A stretch of 26,076 bases of DNA from JABMQB01 sp964408795. GTDB taxonomy: Bacteria > Bacteroidota > Bacteroidia > Bacteroidales > Prolixibacteraceae. The stretch covers positions 1-26,076 of the forward strand of contig CAYPAW010000033.1 in NCBI GenBank assembly GCA_964408795.1, written 5' to 3'. The notes below the pieces were generated by a model. The model did not search any database. It saw only the letters and a program-made list of their open reading frames with translations, and was not told the DNA's origin. The stretch's first letter is position 1; every line of letters starts with the position of its first letter. Position numbers and translations under genes: made by a program. Shown here piece by piece: positions 16,636 through 24,576 of the stretch.

Positions 16636-17484
16636 ATGCAAAATTCCACCGATACCGACCTGAAGCTTAAATCGGTTCACTACCGGAAAGCACTTCTCAA
16701 ATATATCAAAATGGCTCGTGCCGGCCATACGGGAGGAAGTTTATCGTGTGTGGATATTCTGAATGTTTTATACAACGACATTTTGAATGTTTCGCCGGCG
16801 AATTTTACCGATCCCAACCGCGACCGGTACATCCAGAGCAAAGGGCATTCGGTGGAAGCTTTTTATGTGGTGCTGGCAGATGCCGGTTTTTTTCCTGAAA
16901 GCGACCTGGAAACCCTGTGTAAATACCAATCGAAATATGTGGGCCATCCGACCCGGAAAATCCATGGCATTGAATTCAATACCGGAGCACTGGGACATGG
17001 ATTACCTATCAGTGCAGGAATTGCTTTGGCAGGGAAAAAAGATAAGCGCAGCTATCGGGTTTTCACCTTGCTGGGCGACGGAGAACTGGGCGAAGGATCA
17101 AACTGGGAAGCCGCCATGATGGCCTCCCATTATAAACTGGATAACCTGGTGGCTATACTCGACCACAACACCTTACAGATTACCGGACCCAACCGCGTGG
17201 TATGCAGCCCCTACCCGATCGATGAAAAATTCAAAGCCTTTGGATGGGCGGTCATCGAAACCGAAGGCAACAACATTCCGGCCCTGCGGGAAACGCTACA
17301 AAAGATTCCGGCACAAAAAGGGAAGCCTACGTTGATCATTGCAAATACGACGAAAGGCAAAGGAGTCAGCTTTATGGAAAATGAAAAGAAATGGCACCAC
17401 GGGGTGCCTTCCGATGAGCAATATGAACAAGCAATGAAAGAACTGGATGAAGCAGAGAAGGATCTATTGGGAAAAAAGACCTGA
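16636..17484 (+). CDS. Transketolase-like protein, N-terminal (TPP-binding) subunit
   Basis: A 282-residue stand-alone equivalent of the first domain of transketolase. The TPP diphosphate motif GDGELGEGSNWEA is at 147-159, closing with LVAILDHNTLQITG about 25 residues later. Other family segments are AGHTGGSLSCVDILNVLY, RDRYIQSKGH, NTGALGHGLPISAGIALAGK and KGKGVSFMEN near the end. It needs the partner encoded next, which supplies the pyrimidine domain. Split transketolases of this type occur in dedicated sugar pathways, for example apulose-4-phosphate transketolase (AptA/AptB) and sulfofructose transketolase, besides housekeeping archaeal-type enzymes. The adjacent kinase fits a phosphorylated ketose substrate better than the kinase-free sulfofructose route. 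Confidence 0.93.
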   Translation: MQNSTDTDLKLKSVHYRKALLKYIKMARAGHTGGSLSCVDILNVLYNDILNVSPANFTDPNRDRYIQSKGHSVEAFYVVLADAGFFPESDLETLCKYQSKYVGHPTRKIHGIEFNTGALGHGLPISAGIALAGKKDKRSYRVFTLLGDGELGEGSNWEAAMMASHYKLDNLVAILDHNTLQITGPNRVVCSPYPIDEKFKAFGWAVIETEGNNIPALRETLQKIPAQKGKPTLIIANTTKGKGVSFMENEKKWHHGVPSDEQYEQAMKELDEAEKDLLGKKT

Positions 17485-17487
17485 CTA

Positions 17488-17544
17488 GATGATCAGAAAA
17501 AAATAAGGACTGTACAACCTGACGAACTCCGGCATGTATGCCGG
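17488..17544 (+). repeat. Fourth copy of the 58-bp spacer repeat
   Basis: The segment from GATGATCAGAAAAAAATAAG to the perfect palindrome CCGGCATGTATGCCGG (17529-17544) matches the repeat at 14976-15110 in order and sequence. It begins three bases after the stop of the transketolase N-terminal subunit and fills the spacer before the C-terminal subunit. It may fold as a hairpin between the two subunit genes. Confidence 0.75.
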
Positions 17545-17599
17545 GGAATATGAACCGGGCTTCAGCCCTTGCTTTAACCATACGATAATCAGTAAACGA

Positions 17600-18556
17600 A
17601 TGAATACATACAAACTATCTACCGGCAAAGCCAACCTGGAAATTTTTTCTAAAACACTGATCGAACTGGCTTCAGAAGATAAAAACCTGTATGTTGTCAC
17701 CAGTGATTCGCGTGGTTCCGGGAAACTGGTGCCTTTTGGAGAAAAATTTCCGGATCAGCTTGTGGAAGTTGGGATTGCTGAACAAAACCTTGTAGGGGTT
17801 TCTGCCGGTCTGGCATCCACCGGGAAGAAGGTTTTTGCGGTTTCCCCGGCCTGTTTTTTAACGACCCGTTCCCTGGAACAGATAAAAAACGATGTGGCCT
17901 ATTCGGATATTCCGGTAACACTGGCAGGCATCAGTGCAGGAGTCAGTTACGGCGCTCTTGGGTCAACCCATCATTCGATCCACGACGTAGCTGTCCTGAG
18001 GGCTATACCCAATATCGACATCCTCGTGCCGGCTGATAATTTTGAAACCCGGGAGGCAGTCATTGCAGCTGCTCAATCAAAAAAACCCGTTTACCTGAAA
18101 TTCGGGAAAAAGGCGATGCCAATCCTTCCGAGAATTGAAAATTCTTTTGAAACAGGAAAGGCTTCGATCATTTGTCAGGGAAGGGATGTTTCATTGATTG
18201 CCTGTGGGGAAACCGTTGCACCTGCCTATGAAGCAGCTCTCATTCTTCAGGAACAAGGAATCTCAGCGGAAGTAATAAGCATGCACACAATCAAACCCCT
18301 GGATACAAAAGCCATAATCCATACAGCCAGGAAATGCAGGGCAGTAATCACAGCAGAGGAACACAGCGTCCACGGAGGCCTCGGGGAGGCTTGCGCGGCC
18401 CTGCTTATGAAAGAAAAGATCTATGTTCCGTTTGAAATGGTTGGCATACCCGATGAAGATACCGTTACCGGATCACAGGATGAGATTTTTACCCATTACG
18501 GAATTTCAGGAAAAGGACTGGCAGAAAAAGCCATGAAATGTATGAATCAAAAATGA
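17600..18556 (+). CDS. Transketolase-like protein, C-terminal (pyrimidine-binding) subunit
   Basis: With the start at 17600 (MNTYKLSTGKANLEIF) this is a 318-residue subunit holding the second and third transketolase domains. The frame is open further upstream to 17534, but that stretch is repeat sequence and is rejected as coding. The catalytic Glu is Glu61 in VEVGIAEQNLVGVSAGLA. YGALGSTHHSIHDVAVLRAIPN and ILVPADNFETREAV are typical of the pyrimidine domain. The last about 120 residues (VSLIACGETVAPAYEAALIL..., HSVHGGLGEACAALLM) form the transketolase C-terminal domain. It works as a pair with the preceding gene to move a two-carbon unit between sugar phosphates. It is followed 41 bp later by the ABC importer genes. 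Confidence 0.93.
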   Translation: MNTYKLSTGKANLEIFSKTLIELASEDKNLYVVTSDSRGSGKLVPFGEKFPDQLVEVGIAEQNLVGVSAGLASTGKKVFAVSPACFLTTRSLEQIKNDVAYSDIPVTLAGISAGVSYGALGSTHHSIHDVAVLRAIPNIDILVPADNFETREAVIAAAQSKKPVYLKFGKKAMPILPRIENSFETGKASIICQGRDVSLIACGETVAPAYEAALILQEQGISAEVISMHTIKPLDTKAIIHTARKCRAVITAEEHSVHGGLGEACAALLMKEKIYVPFEMVGIPDEDTVTGSQDEIFTHYGISGKGLAEKAMKCMNQK

Positions 18557-18597
18557 TCATCAAGGAACACCCTGACAACAACGATAACCTGACAACA

Positions 18598-19533
18598 ATG
18601 AAAACAAAAATCTTATCCGTTCTCAGTTTTATGATTCTGATCTCCGGGATATTATCCTGTACCAGGGACGATGCAGGGCAAAAGAAAATGGCTGTGGTTA
18701 TTTCCACGCTGAACAATCCCTGGTTTGTAGTCCTGGCAGAATCCGCAGCCAGCCGTGCCCGTGATCTGGGATATAAAGCCAACATTTTCGATTCCCAGAA
18801 TAATTCCGCAAAAGAAGCAGAACACTTCGACAATATTATTTCCATGGGATATGATGCTATCTTGTTTAATCCAACCGATGCCGATGGCTCTGTTCTCAAT
18901 GTACTACGAGCCAAAGAAGCAGGAATTCCGACCTTTTGCATGGACAGGGAGATCAACGCCAAAGATGCTGCTGCCACCCAATTGCTTTCCGACAATTTTA
19001 CGGGATGTGTAAAACTCGGACAGTACTTTGTACGAAAAATGAATAAAAAAGGCAATTATGTTGAGATTCTTGGGCTGGTAGGTGATAACAACACATGGAA
19101 CCGTTCCAATGGATTTCATAGTGTGGTAGATGAATTTCCGGAACTGATAATGGTGGCTCAGCAAAGTGCCGACTTCGACCGGAACAAAGCCATGGATGTG
19201 ATGGAAACCATCATGCAGGCCCATCCCGGTATCGATGCAGTCTTTTGCGGTAACGACGCCATGGCTATGGGCGCTTATCAGGCCATACGTGCCGCAGATA
19301 AAACCGATGAAATACAGGTTTTTGGCTTCGATGGTGCAGCCGATGCTATCCAGGGAATTGCCGACGGAAAAATTGAAGCAACCGTCATGCAGTTTCCGGT
19401 TTTAATGGCTCAGAAATCAGCCGAACTGGCCGACCAGTACATCCAGGGAAACAGAAACATGAAAGGGAAAACACCGGTGGAAGTGGTGTTGGTAACGCCC
19501 GAAAATGTAAACCAGTTTCTAAACCAACATTAA
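18598..19533 (+). CDS. Sugar ABC transporter substrate-binding lipoprotein (RbsB-like, Peripla_BP_4)
   Basis: With the start at 18598 (MKTKILSVLSFMILISGILSC) this is a 311-residue lipoprotein with Cys21 as the lipidated residue. The longer frame from 18538 overlaps the transketolase gene and puts 20 polar residues ahead of the signal, so it is rejected. The mature part is a typical ribose-type binding protein: KKMAVVISTLNNPWFVVLAESA, GYDAILFNPTDADGSVLNVL, IPTFCMDREI, DAVFCGNDAMAMGAYQAI and EIQVFGFDGAADAIQGI. The Asp/Arg/Asn/Asp residues that bind aldopentoses or aldohexoses in this family are present (NPWF, MDRE, GND, GFDG). A furanose or pyranose monosaccharide ligand is expected. The binding protein, DUF2291, ATPase and permease follow each other, so this importer is complete. 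Confidence 0.93.
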   Translation: MKTKILSVLSFMILISGILSCTRDDAGQKKMAVVISTLNNPWFVVLAESAASRARDLGYKANIFDSQNNSAKEAEHFDNIISMGYDAILFNPTDADGSVLNVLRAKEAGIPTFCMDREINAKDAAATQLLSDNFTGCVKLGQYFVRKMNKKGNYVEILGLVGDNNTWNRSNGFHSVVDEFPELIMVAQQSADFDRNKAMDVMETIMQAHPGIDAVFCGNDAMAMGAYQAIRAADKTDEIQVFGFDGAADAIQGIADGKIEATVMQFPVLMAQKSAELADQYIQGNRNMKGKTPVEVVLVTPENVNQFLNQH

Positions 19534-19539
19534 AAAAGC

Positions 19540-20160
19540 ATGCGAAAAATAGTCAAATACATAATTGGAACCCTGACAATAATCCTGGTTATTTTTCTTT
19601 CGGTCGATTTAAAAAAACTGGATATTTATAAAAACAACCCTACCAAAACCGAATTCAATGCGGCTGAATATGCAGCCAATATCTGGAATGGTCCACTCCA
19701 ATCAGCAACCCACTACACCGATATTGAATGTATTACCAACCTGCTGAAAAAAGATCCGCAAAAAGCTTTTAACGAATATTCCAATAAGCTGGGAATTTCC
19801 AAAACCCATTATTTTATGGTAAAGGGAACCGGGATTATTGAATCAATCGAAGATGAGTGGTTCGTAGTTCTTCTGGAAAACCAGCTTAGGACCCGGATAG
19901 CTACCGACTTTATTTTTGGCAATGCCGTACGCGACGGTTCAGGATGGGTCAACATCGATGACTTTGTGAACATGTCTGATTTTAACCATGTTTCGTTGGA
20001 GCTGAACAAGCTTGTGAAGGATCAGATTGTCGGGCCGCTTAAAAAAAAGGCACAACCCGGGAAAAAGATATCATTCACCGGAGCGTTCGAAATGAACGAA
20101 GAAAACCCAGATCCTGAGGAAATCCTGATTATTCCTGTAAAAGCTTCAATCAATGAATAA
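19540..20160 (+). CDS. DUF2291-family membrane-anchored accessory protein
   Basis: A 206-residue protein starting 6 bp after the binding-protein gene and overlapping the ATPase gene by 8 bp, so translational coupling is likely. It has one N-terminal hydrophobic anchor (residues 7-22, YIIGTLTIILVIFLSV) and a soluble domain (EFNAAEYAANIW, HYFMVKGTGIIESIEDEWFVVLL, TDFIFGNAVRDGSGWVNIDDFVN). This pattern matches DUF2291, which is regularly found inside ribose-type ABC operons and is often annotated as a lipoprotein. Here there is no cysteine at the anchor end, so it is probably a membrane-anchored protein, not a lipoprotein. Its role is unknown; an accessory function in transport is inferred only from constant association. 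Confidence 0.8.
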   Translation: MRKIVKYIIGTLTIILVIFLSVDLKKLDIYKNNPTKTEFNAAEYAANIWNGPLQSATHYTDIECITNLLKKDPQKAFNEYSNKLGISKTHYFMVKGTGIIESIEDEWFVVLLENQLRTRIATDFIFGNAVRDGSGWVNIDDFVNMSDFNHVSLELNKLVKDQIVGPLKKKAQPGKKISFTGAFEMNEENPDPEEILIIPVKASINE

Positions 20161-21682
20161 ACGAACGGTAAATACACCGGTATTGGAAACAAAAGATGTT
20201 TCCAAAAACTTTTCCGGAGTCTATGCACTTCAAAATGTGGACATGCAAATTTTCCCGGGTGAAGTTCATGCTGTCATTGGGGAAAACGGAGCCGGTAAAT
20301 CCACGTTAATGAAGATTATTTCAGGAGTATATACCGATTATGAAGGTGATCTTTTTCTTAAGGGTGAAAAGATCGCGTTTAAAAATCCAAAGGAAGCTAC
20401 GGATTCAGGCATTTCAATAATTCACCAGGAACTGAACCTGATCCCTTATCTGAGCATTACGGAAAACCTTTTCCTGGGGAAGGAACGTACCAACCGGTTT
20501 GGAATGCTTAACTACGCCGGAATGAACCAGGTGGCTAAGGAACTTCTCGGAAGGCTTCAACTGGATATGAATCCGTCAACCCCACTGTATACATTAAGAG
20601 TAGGACAACAACAATTGATTGAAATAGCCAAATCGTTGCTCAATGAATCCAAGGTGCTGATCATGGATGAACCAACCTCAGCCATCAGTGATCACGAAAT
20701 TGAACTGCTGTTTACAATGATTCGTGAACTGAAAAACAAAGGGGTTGCCATTGTTTATGTTTCGCATAAACTACATGAACTATTCGAAATAGCCGACCGA
20801 TACACCGTTCTGCGGGATGGCAGAAAAATCGGATCCGGCTTTGTGAAAGCGGTAGATCACGACCGGCTGATTCAGATGATGGTGGGCAGGATTCTTTCCG
20901 GGCAAGCGTACACAAGTTCATCAACGAGGAATGAAATACTGAAAGTCGAGAATCTTTGCGTGCAAAATCCGGATAATAGAAGCAACTATCTGGTGAAAAA
21001 CGTTAGCTTTTCCCTGTCACAGGGGGAAGTTCTTGGAATGGCCGGATTGATGGGTGCCGGACGCACGGAAGTGCTGGAATCCCTGTTTGGCTTGTTTCCT
21101 GAATACACATCGGGGAAAGTGTATGTGGAAGGAAAGGAAATCCTTATAAAGGGTGTGAATGATGCCATTCAGGCCGGATTGGCTCTTGTCCCGGAAGACC
21201 GGAAACTTCAGGGATTAATACTGAATATGAATGTGGCAAAAAATACCAGCCTGGCAAACCTGAATGCTGTGTCAAAATATGGATTCATAAAGGATAAAGA
21301 AGAAAAGAAACTGAGCAAGAAATTCATGGATAAACTGCGTACTCAGGTGCCGGCATCCAACATGGAAGTCGAAAAGTTAAGCGGAGGCAACCAACAAAAA
21401 GTGGTAATTGCCAAATGGCTGGCTACTCATCCCAAAATCCTCCTGCTCGATGAGCCAACACGTGGAATCGATGTGGGAGCAAAGGCAGAAATCTACGATC
21501 TTATACATGAGCTGGCATCCCAGGGTATGGCTATCCTGGTGGTATCATCTGAATTGTCCGAAATAATGGCTATTTGCGACAACATCCTGGTGATGTCGGA
21601 ATCAAAATTAACCGCTGCACTTACACGGAAAGAAGCAACGGAAGAAACAATAATGAAGGCAGCAATTAGCGAAAAAGAATAG
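20153..21682 (+). CDS. Sugar ABC transporter ATP-binding protein (RbsA/AraG-like, two fused NBDs)
   Basis: At 509 residues this has the double nucleotide-binding-domain form of RbsA, XylG and MglA. The first domain has Walker A GENGAGKST (43-51), signature LRVGQQQLIEIAKSLL and Walker B VLIMDEPTSAI. The second has a degenerate Walker A (GLMGAGRTEVLESLFG), signature LSGGNQQKVVIAKWL and Walker B ILLLDEPTRGIDVGAKAEIY. A lopsided second Walker A is usual for this family. The start overlaps the end of the DUF2291 gene by 8 bp. It powers uptake together with the permease 104 bp downstream; the cytosolic face of the inner membrane is its site. I see no lesion. Confidence 0.95.
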   Translation: MNKRTVNTPVLETKDVSKNFSGVYALQNVDMQIFPGEVHAVIGENGAGKSTLMKIISGVYTDYEGDLFLKGEKIAFKNPKEATDSGISIIHQELNLIPYLSITENLFLGKERTNRFGMLNYAGMNQVAKELLGRLQLDMNPSTPLYTLRVGQQQLIEIAKSLLNESKVLIMDEPTSAISDHEIELLFTMIRELKNKGVAIVYVSHKLHELFEIADRYTVLRDGRKIGSGFVKAVDHDRLIQMMVGRILSGQAYTSSSTRNEILKVENLCVQNPDNRSNYLVKNVSFSLSQGEVLGMAGLMGAGRTEVLESLFGLFPEYTSGKVYVEGKEILIKGVNDAIQAGLALVPEDRKLQGLILNMNVAKNTSLANLNAVSKYGFIKDKEEKKLSKKFMDKLRTQVPASNMEVEKLSGGNQQKVVIAKWLATHPKILLLDEPTRGIDVGAKAEIYDLIHELASQGMAILVVSSELSEIMAICDNILVMSESKLTAALTRKEATEETIMKAAISEKE

Positions 21683-21695
21683 AGAGAAGTCGGAA

Positions 21696-21739
21696 GTCGG
21701 AAGACAGAAGCACAATTTAAAAAACTCCGGTCTTCGGAC
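21696..21739 (+). repeat. Imperfect inverted repeat in the ATPase-permease spacer
   Basis: GTCGGAAGAC (21696-21705) and GTCTTCGGAC (21730-21739) pair with one mismatch; a further GTCGGAAG direct repeat precedes the left arm. The type is common in Bacteroidetes spacers. It may temper expression of the permease or stabilise the upstream mRNA; neither is shown. Confidence 0.5.
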
Positions 21740-21786
21740 TGACATCTCATTACATCTTGCAACAATGAATGAATAATTGATAATCT

Positions 21787-22761
21787 ATGCATACCCAAAA
21801 CTTAAAACATTACCTGATTCGATTCCAGTCGGTCATTGCCTTGTTGATCATGTGCATTGCATTGACTTTTCTTTCCGACCGTTTCCTGACGGGGGAAAAT
21901 GCGTGGAATGTGATGCGTCAGATTTCGGTCAATGTGGTCATTTCAGTGGGGATGACATTGGTTATACTCACTGGGGGGATCGACTTATCGGTAGGGTCCA
22001 TTCTTGCCCTGGCGGGTGCGGTTACAGCCGGAATGTTAAAATTCGGGGCAGAATTCGAAAGCTGGAATATCTACCTGGGATTTACCCTCATCGGAGCCCT
22101 CGTAGGAGGCACGCTGGCAGGTACGTTCCTCGGATGGTTTAACGGCGTTACCATAACCCGTTTTAAAGTACCGCCCTTTGTGGCTACCCTTGCTATGTTA
22201 ACCATAGCCCGTGGGTTGACCATGCTCTGGACCGGAGGATTCCCAATAACCGGACTGGGAAACGACATGGCATTCATCGGAACCGGGTGGTTCCTCGGTA
22301 TCCCCATGCCCGTCTGGATCTCGGCTGTAATTGTCCTGGCTGCCATTGTGCTGACAAAGAAAACAAAACTCGGAAGGTATATCTATGCCATCGGGGGAAA
22401 TGAAACCGCAGCCAAACTATCAGGGATCAAAATCAAAAAAGTGAAAGTGGTGGTTTATTCCATAGCCGGAGCACTTTCAGCGGTGGGTGGAATCATCGTA
22501 ACTTCCCGTCTCGATTCGGCACAACCCAATGCAGGAATCAGCTTTGAGCTCGATTCCATTGCAGCCGTAGTCATCGGAGGAACATCCCTGGCAGGGGGCA
22601 AAGGAACCATCATGGGAACCGTTCAGGGAGCTCTCATTATCGGGATTCTCAACAATGGCCTGGTACTGATGAATGTCTCTCCATTCTGGCAACAGGTAAT
22701 CAAAGGATTGGTCATCCTTCTGGCGGTGGTAATTGAAAAGGCTAATTCCAGGGAACAATGA
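21787..22761 (+). CDS. Sugar ABC transporter permease (RbsC-like, BPD_transp_2)
   Basis: A 324-residue inner-membrane protein with about eight to ten hydrophobic segments, the usual RbsC/AraH/XylH length. The family signatures are easy to see: VNVVISVGMTLVILTGGIDLSVGSILALAGAV near the N-terminus, FKVPPFVATLAMLTIARGLTMLWTGG in the middle, GRYIYAIGGNETAAKLSGIKIKKVKVVVYSIAGALSAVGGI (the coupling region for the ATPase), and ELDSIAAVVIGGTSLAGGKGTIMGTVQGALIIGILNNGLVL. One permease gene suffices because the protein works as a homodimer. It completes the importer. Confidence 0.95.
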   Translation: MHTQNLKHYLIRFQSVIALLIMCIALTFLSDRFLTGENAWNVMRQISVNVVISVGMTLVILTGGIDLSVGSILALAGAVTAGMLKFGAEFESWNIYLGFTLIGALVGGTLAGTFLGWFNGVTITRFKVPPFVATLAMLTIARGLTMLWTGGFPITGLGNDMAFIGTGWFLGIPMPVWISAVIVLAAIVLTKKTKLGRYIYAIGGNETAAKLSGIKIKKVKVVVYSIAGALSAVGGIIVTSRLDSAQPNAGISFELDSIAAVVIGGTSLAGGKGTIMGTVQGALIIGILNNGLVLMNVSPFWQQVIKGLVILLAVVIEKANSREQ

Positions 22762-22775
22762 AATTTGATAAAAAA

Positions 22776-22796
22776 TCCACCATCAAAAAAGGTGGA
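22776..22796 (+). terminator. Possible hairpin terminator after the permease gene
   Basis: TCCACC (22776-22781) pairs with GGTGGA (22791-22796) across an A-rich loop, and flanking AA/TT can extend the stem. The T-rich part after the stem is weak (GTTCTGTTT), so it may be an attenuator and not a full terminator. It lies between the importer and the last DUF1593 gene. Confidence 0.45.
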
Positions 22797-22856
22797 GTTC
22801 TGTTTAATCCATAGGATTATGAAAACCAATACGTTAATTTATAAAAATTTAGACCA

Positions 22857-24242
22857 ATGAAAACACTTATTTCTCTGATTTTAATTTCATGTATTACACT
22901 GGGTATTTCAGCAAAATCAAAGGAATCCCCCTTGAAACCCCGTATCGTTGTGCTTACCGATGTATCCACCTGGGAAACCGATGACAGCGAATCACTGGTA
23001 CGCCTCCTTGTCCATGCCGATCTTTTCGAAATTGAGGGACTGGTATTTACAACCGGCTGGAGTTTGGATAAAACAAGGGATGATTTCTTTCAATTAATTC
23101 ACGATGCAATAGATGCATACGAAAAAGATGTACCCAATCTTATGAAACGTTCCGGACAAAAGAAGTTTTTAAAGAAAGAATCCCGGCAGATCATTGGGTA
23201 TTGGCCCAGTCCCGGATATTTACGGAAGCATACCCTGTTTGGAAGCAAAAACAGGGGGTTCGAATTTATCGGAGAACACAATGACTCACCCGGCAGCGAG
23301 CTGATTATTAACCTGGCTGATGAAAAGGACGACCGACCGGTTTGGGTAACTGTCTGGGGAGGCGGAAACACGCTCGCACAGGCAATATGGCGTATTCAGC
23401 AGGATCGAAGCCCCGAGGAGCTCAAAGCATTCCTGCAGAAACTTCGTGTTTACACCATCACCGACCAGGACCGTGACCAACGAACCGATTTTGCTATCAG
23501 CTCACATCAATGGATGCGCAGGGAATTTGAAAAAGACCTGTTTTTTATCTGGGATGAATGTTCCTGGAAATTTCAGAATAGTACAGGAAGAAGCAACTGG
23601 AATCAATATGAAACCCATATTCAGGGACATGGAAACCTGGGAAAGGTCTATCCGAAATATAAATACGGAGTGGAAGGCGACACTCCCTCGTTTCTTCATA
23701 TGCTGCCAAATGGACTCAATGATCCGGATGTTCCGAACCAGTGCGGTTGGGGTGGCTATTTTGAATGGGGAAAATGTGAAGATACGATAACCAAAGCATA
23801 TACGAACCATTCAGAATCCGTCTATACCAGGTGCTGGTCATATGAAGATCATTTCTACCCCGCAACATTCAACAATTTCGCTGCCCGGATGGACTGGGCC
23901 AATGAAGGCAAGGGAAACCGGAATCCCATCGTAGTTATGAATAAAAAGGAAGGCATTGAAATCCTGAGGAAGAATCCCCGACCAGGGACACAAGTCACGC
24001 TCGATGCTTCACAATCGTACGACCCGGATGGGGATAACCTGACTTTCAAATGGTGGATTCAACAGGAAGCAGGTTCCTATACGAAGGATGTGAATATCTT
24101 AAACAGCAATACGGGGATTGCCAGCATAGATATACCTGCCGATTCAGCAGGAAAAACATTTCATGTAATATGCGAAGTGCAGGATGATGGAAACCATAAC
24201 CTAACCAGTTACCGAAGAATTATTTTTGAACCATCGAAGTAA
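22857..24242 (+). CDS. Exported DUF1593 (nucleoside-hydrolase-like, Sde182-type) protein, copy 2
   Basis: This 461-residue protein is a clear but distant paralog of the one at 12046. It has a signal peptide (residues 1-19, ending GISA), the nucleoside-hydrolase-like domain and a C-terminal PKD/Ig-like domain (VTLDASQSYDPDGDNLTFKWW). Shared blocks include TD...DDSESLVRLL, PVWVTVWGGGNTLAQAIWRI, LRVYTITDQD and VEGDTPSFLHM. The acidic loop reads TDVSTWETDDSES instead of TDIENEPDDAES: Asp35, Glu40, Asp42 and Asp43 are kept, but the residues between are changed and a Trp is inserted near the pocket. The two copies may therefore take different linkages or aglycones. It lies 95 bp after the permease gene on the same strand. 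Confidence 0.88.
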   Translation: MKTLISLILISCITLGISAKSKESPLKPRIVVLTDVSTWETDDSESLVRLLVHADLFEIEGLVFTTGWSLDKTRDDFFQLIHDAIDAYEKDVPNLMKRSGQKKFLKKESRQIIGYWPSPGYLRKHTLFGSKNRGFEFIGEHNDSPGSELIINLADEKDDRPVWVTVWGGGNTLAQAIWRIQQDRSPEELKAFLQKLRVYTITDQDRDQRTDFAISSHQWMRREFEKDLFFIWDECSWKFQNSTGRSNWNQYETHIQGHGNLGKVYPKYKYGVEGDTPSFLHMLPNGLNDPDVPNQCGWGGYFEWGKCEDTITKAYTNHSESVYTRCWSYEDHFYPATFNNFAARMDWANEGKGNRNPIVVMNKKEGIEILRKNPRPGTQVTLDASQSYDPDGDNLTFKWWIQQEAGSYTKDVNILNSNTGIASIDIPADSAGKTFHVICEVQDDGNHNLTSYRRIIFEPSK

Positions 24243-24245
24243 AAA

Positions 24246-24330
24246 ATCCCACCGCTAGCGCAGATCTGTGATCCTTGCTTTGTTGTGCAAAAAACAAAAA
24301 AGGATGTCCGCTATTCCAGTAATTACATAA
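24246..24330 (+). repeat. Direct repeat, left copy, flanking the AT-rich island
   Basis: The segment starts ATCCCACCGCTAGCGCAG and ends CCAGTAATTACATAA. The right copy at 25914-25997 is nearly identical, with a handful of substitutions and one indel. Inside is the hairpin GGATC-TGT-GATCC (partly mutated here to AGATC). It begins three bases after the stop of the second DUF1593 gene. Confidence 0.85.
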
Positions 24331-24470
24331 AAAACTCATTCATCCCATGTCTCGAGTCATCGGAAGAATAATCAAAACGGGAACCGGAGAATCCTTTTTA
24401 CTGCTCAATAACATATTTTAGAAAATTTATACTAAAGCACACATTTGCAGTGATTTAGAAATAATAAATT

Positions 24471-24540
24471 CAGGGGAGGGGGTAATTTTACTCTTGACTT
24501 TTAGCTTCTTATGTCGTATCTTTAATAAAAATTACCCCTG
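24471..24540 (+). promoter_or_regulatory. Promoter region with imperfect inverted repeat upstream of the beta-barrel gene
   Basis: TTG (24494-24496) and TATCTTTA (24517-24524) are 20 bases apart, fitting the Bacteroidetes -33/-7 pattern with one mismatch. The promoter is enclosed by arms CAGGGGAGGGGGTAATTTTA (24471-24490) and ATTACCCCTG (24531-24540), an inverted repeat in which the left arm has a short duplication. The rest of the gap 24331-24470 shows nothing I can identify. Confidence 0.5.
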
Positions 24541-24576
24541 CCCGCCGTTTAGCCCGCAGGACAACCAGATACACAA

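Noticed and set aside
16636..18556. Sulfoquinovose sulfo-transketolase pathway as the role of the split transketolase
   Set aside because: That route does not need an FGGY kinase, and no sulfolactaldehyde-processing or sulfonate-export gene is visible. It is kept only as a lesser alternative.
18538..18597. An earlier start for the sugar-binding protein, overlapping the transketolase gene
   Set aside because: It would put 20 polar residues before a complete lipoprotein signal peptide that starts at 18598.
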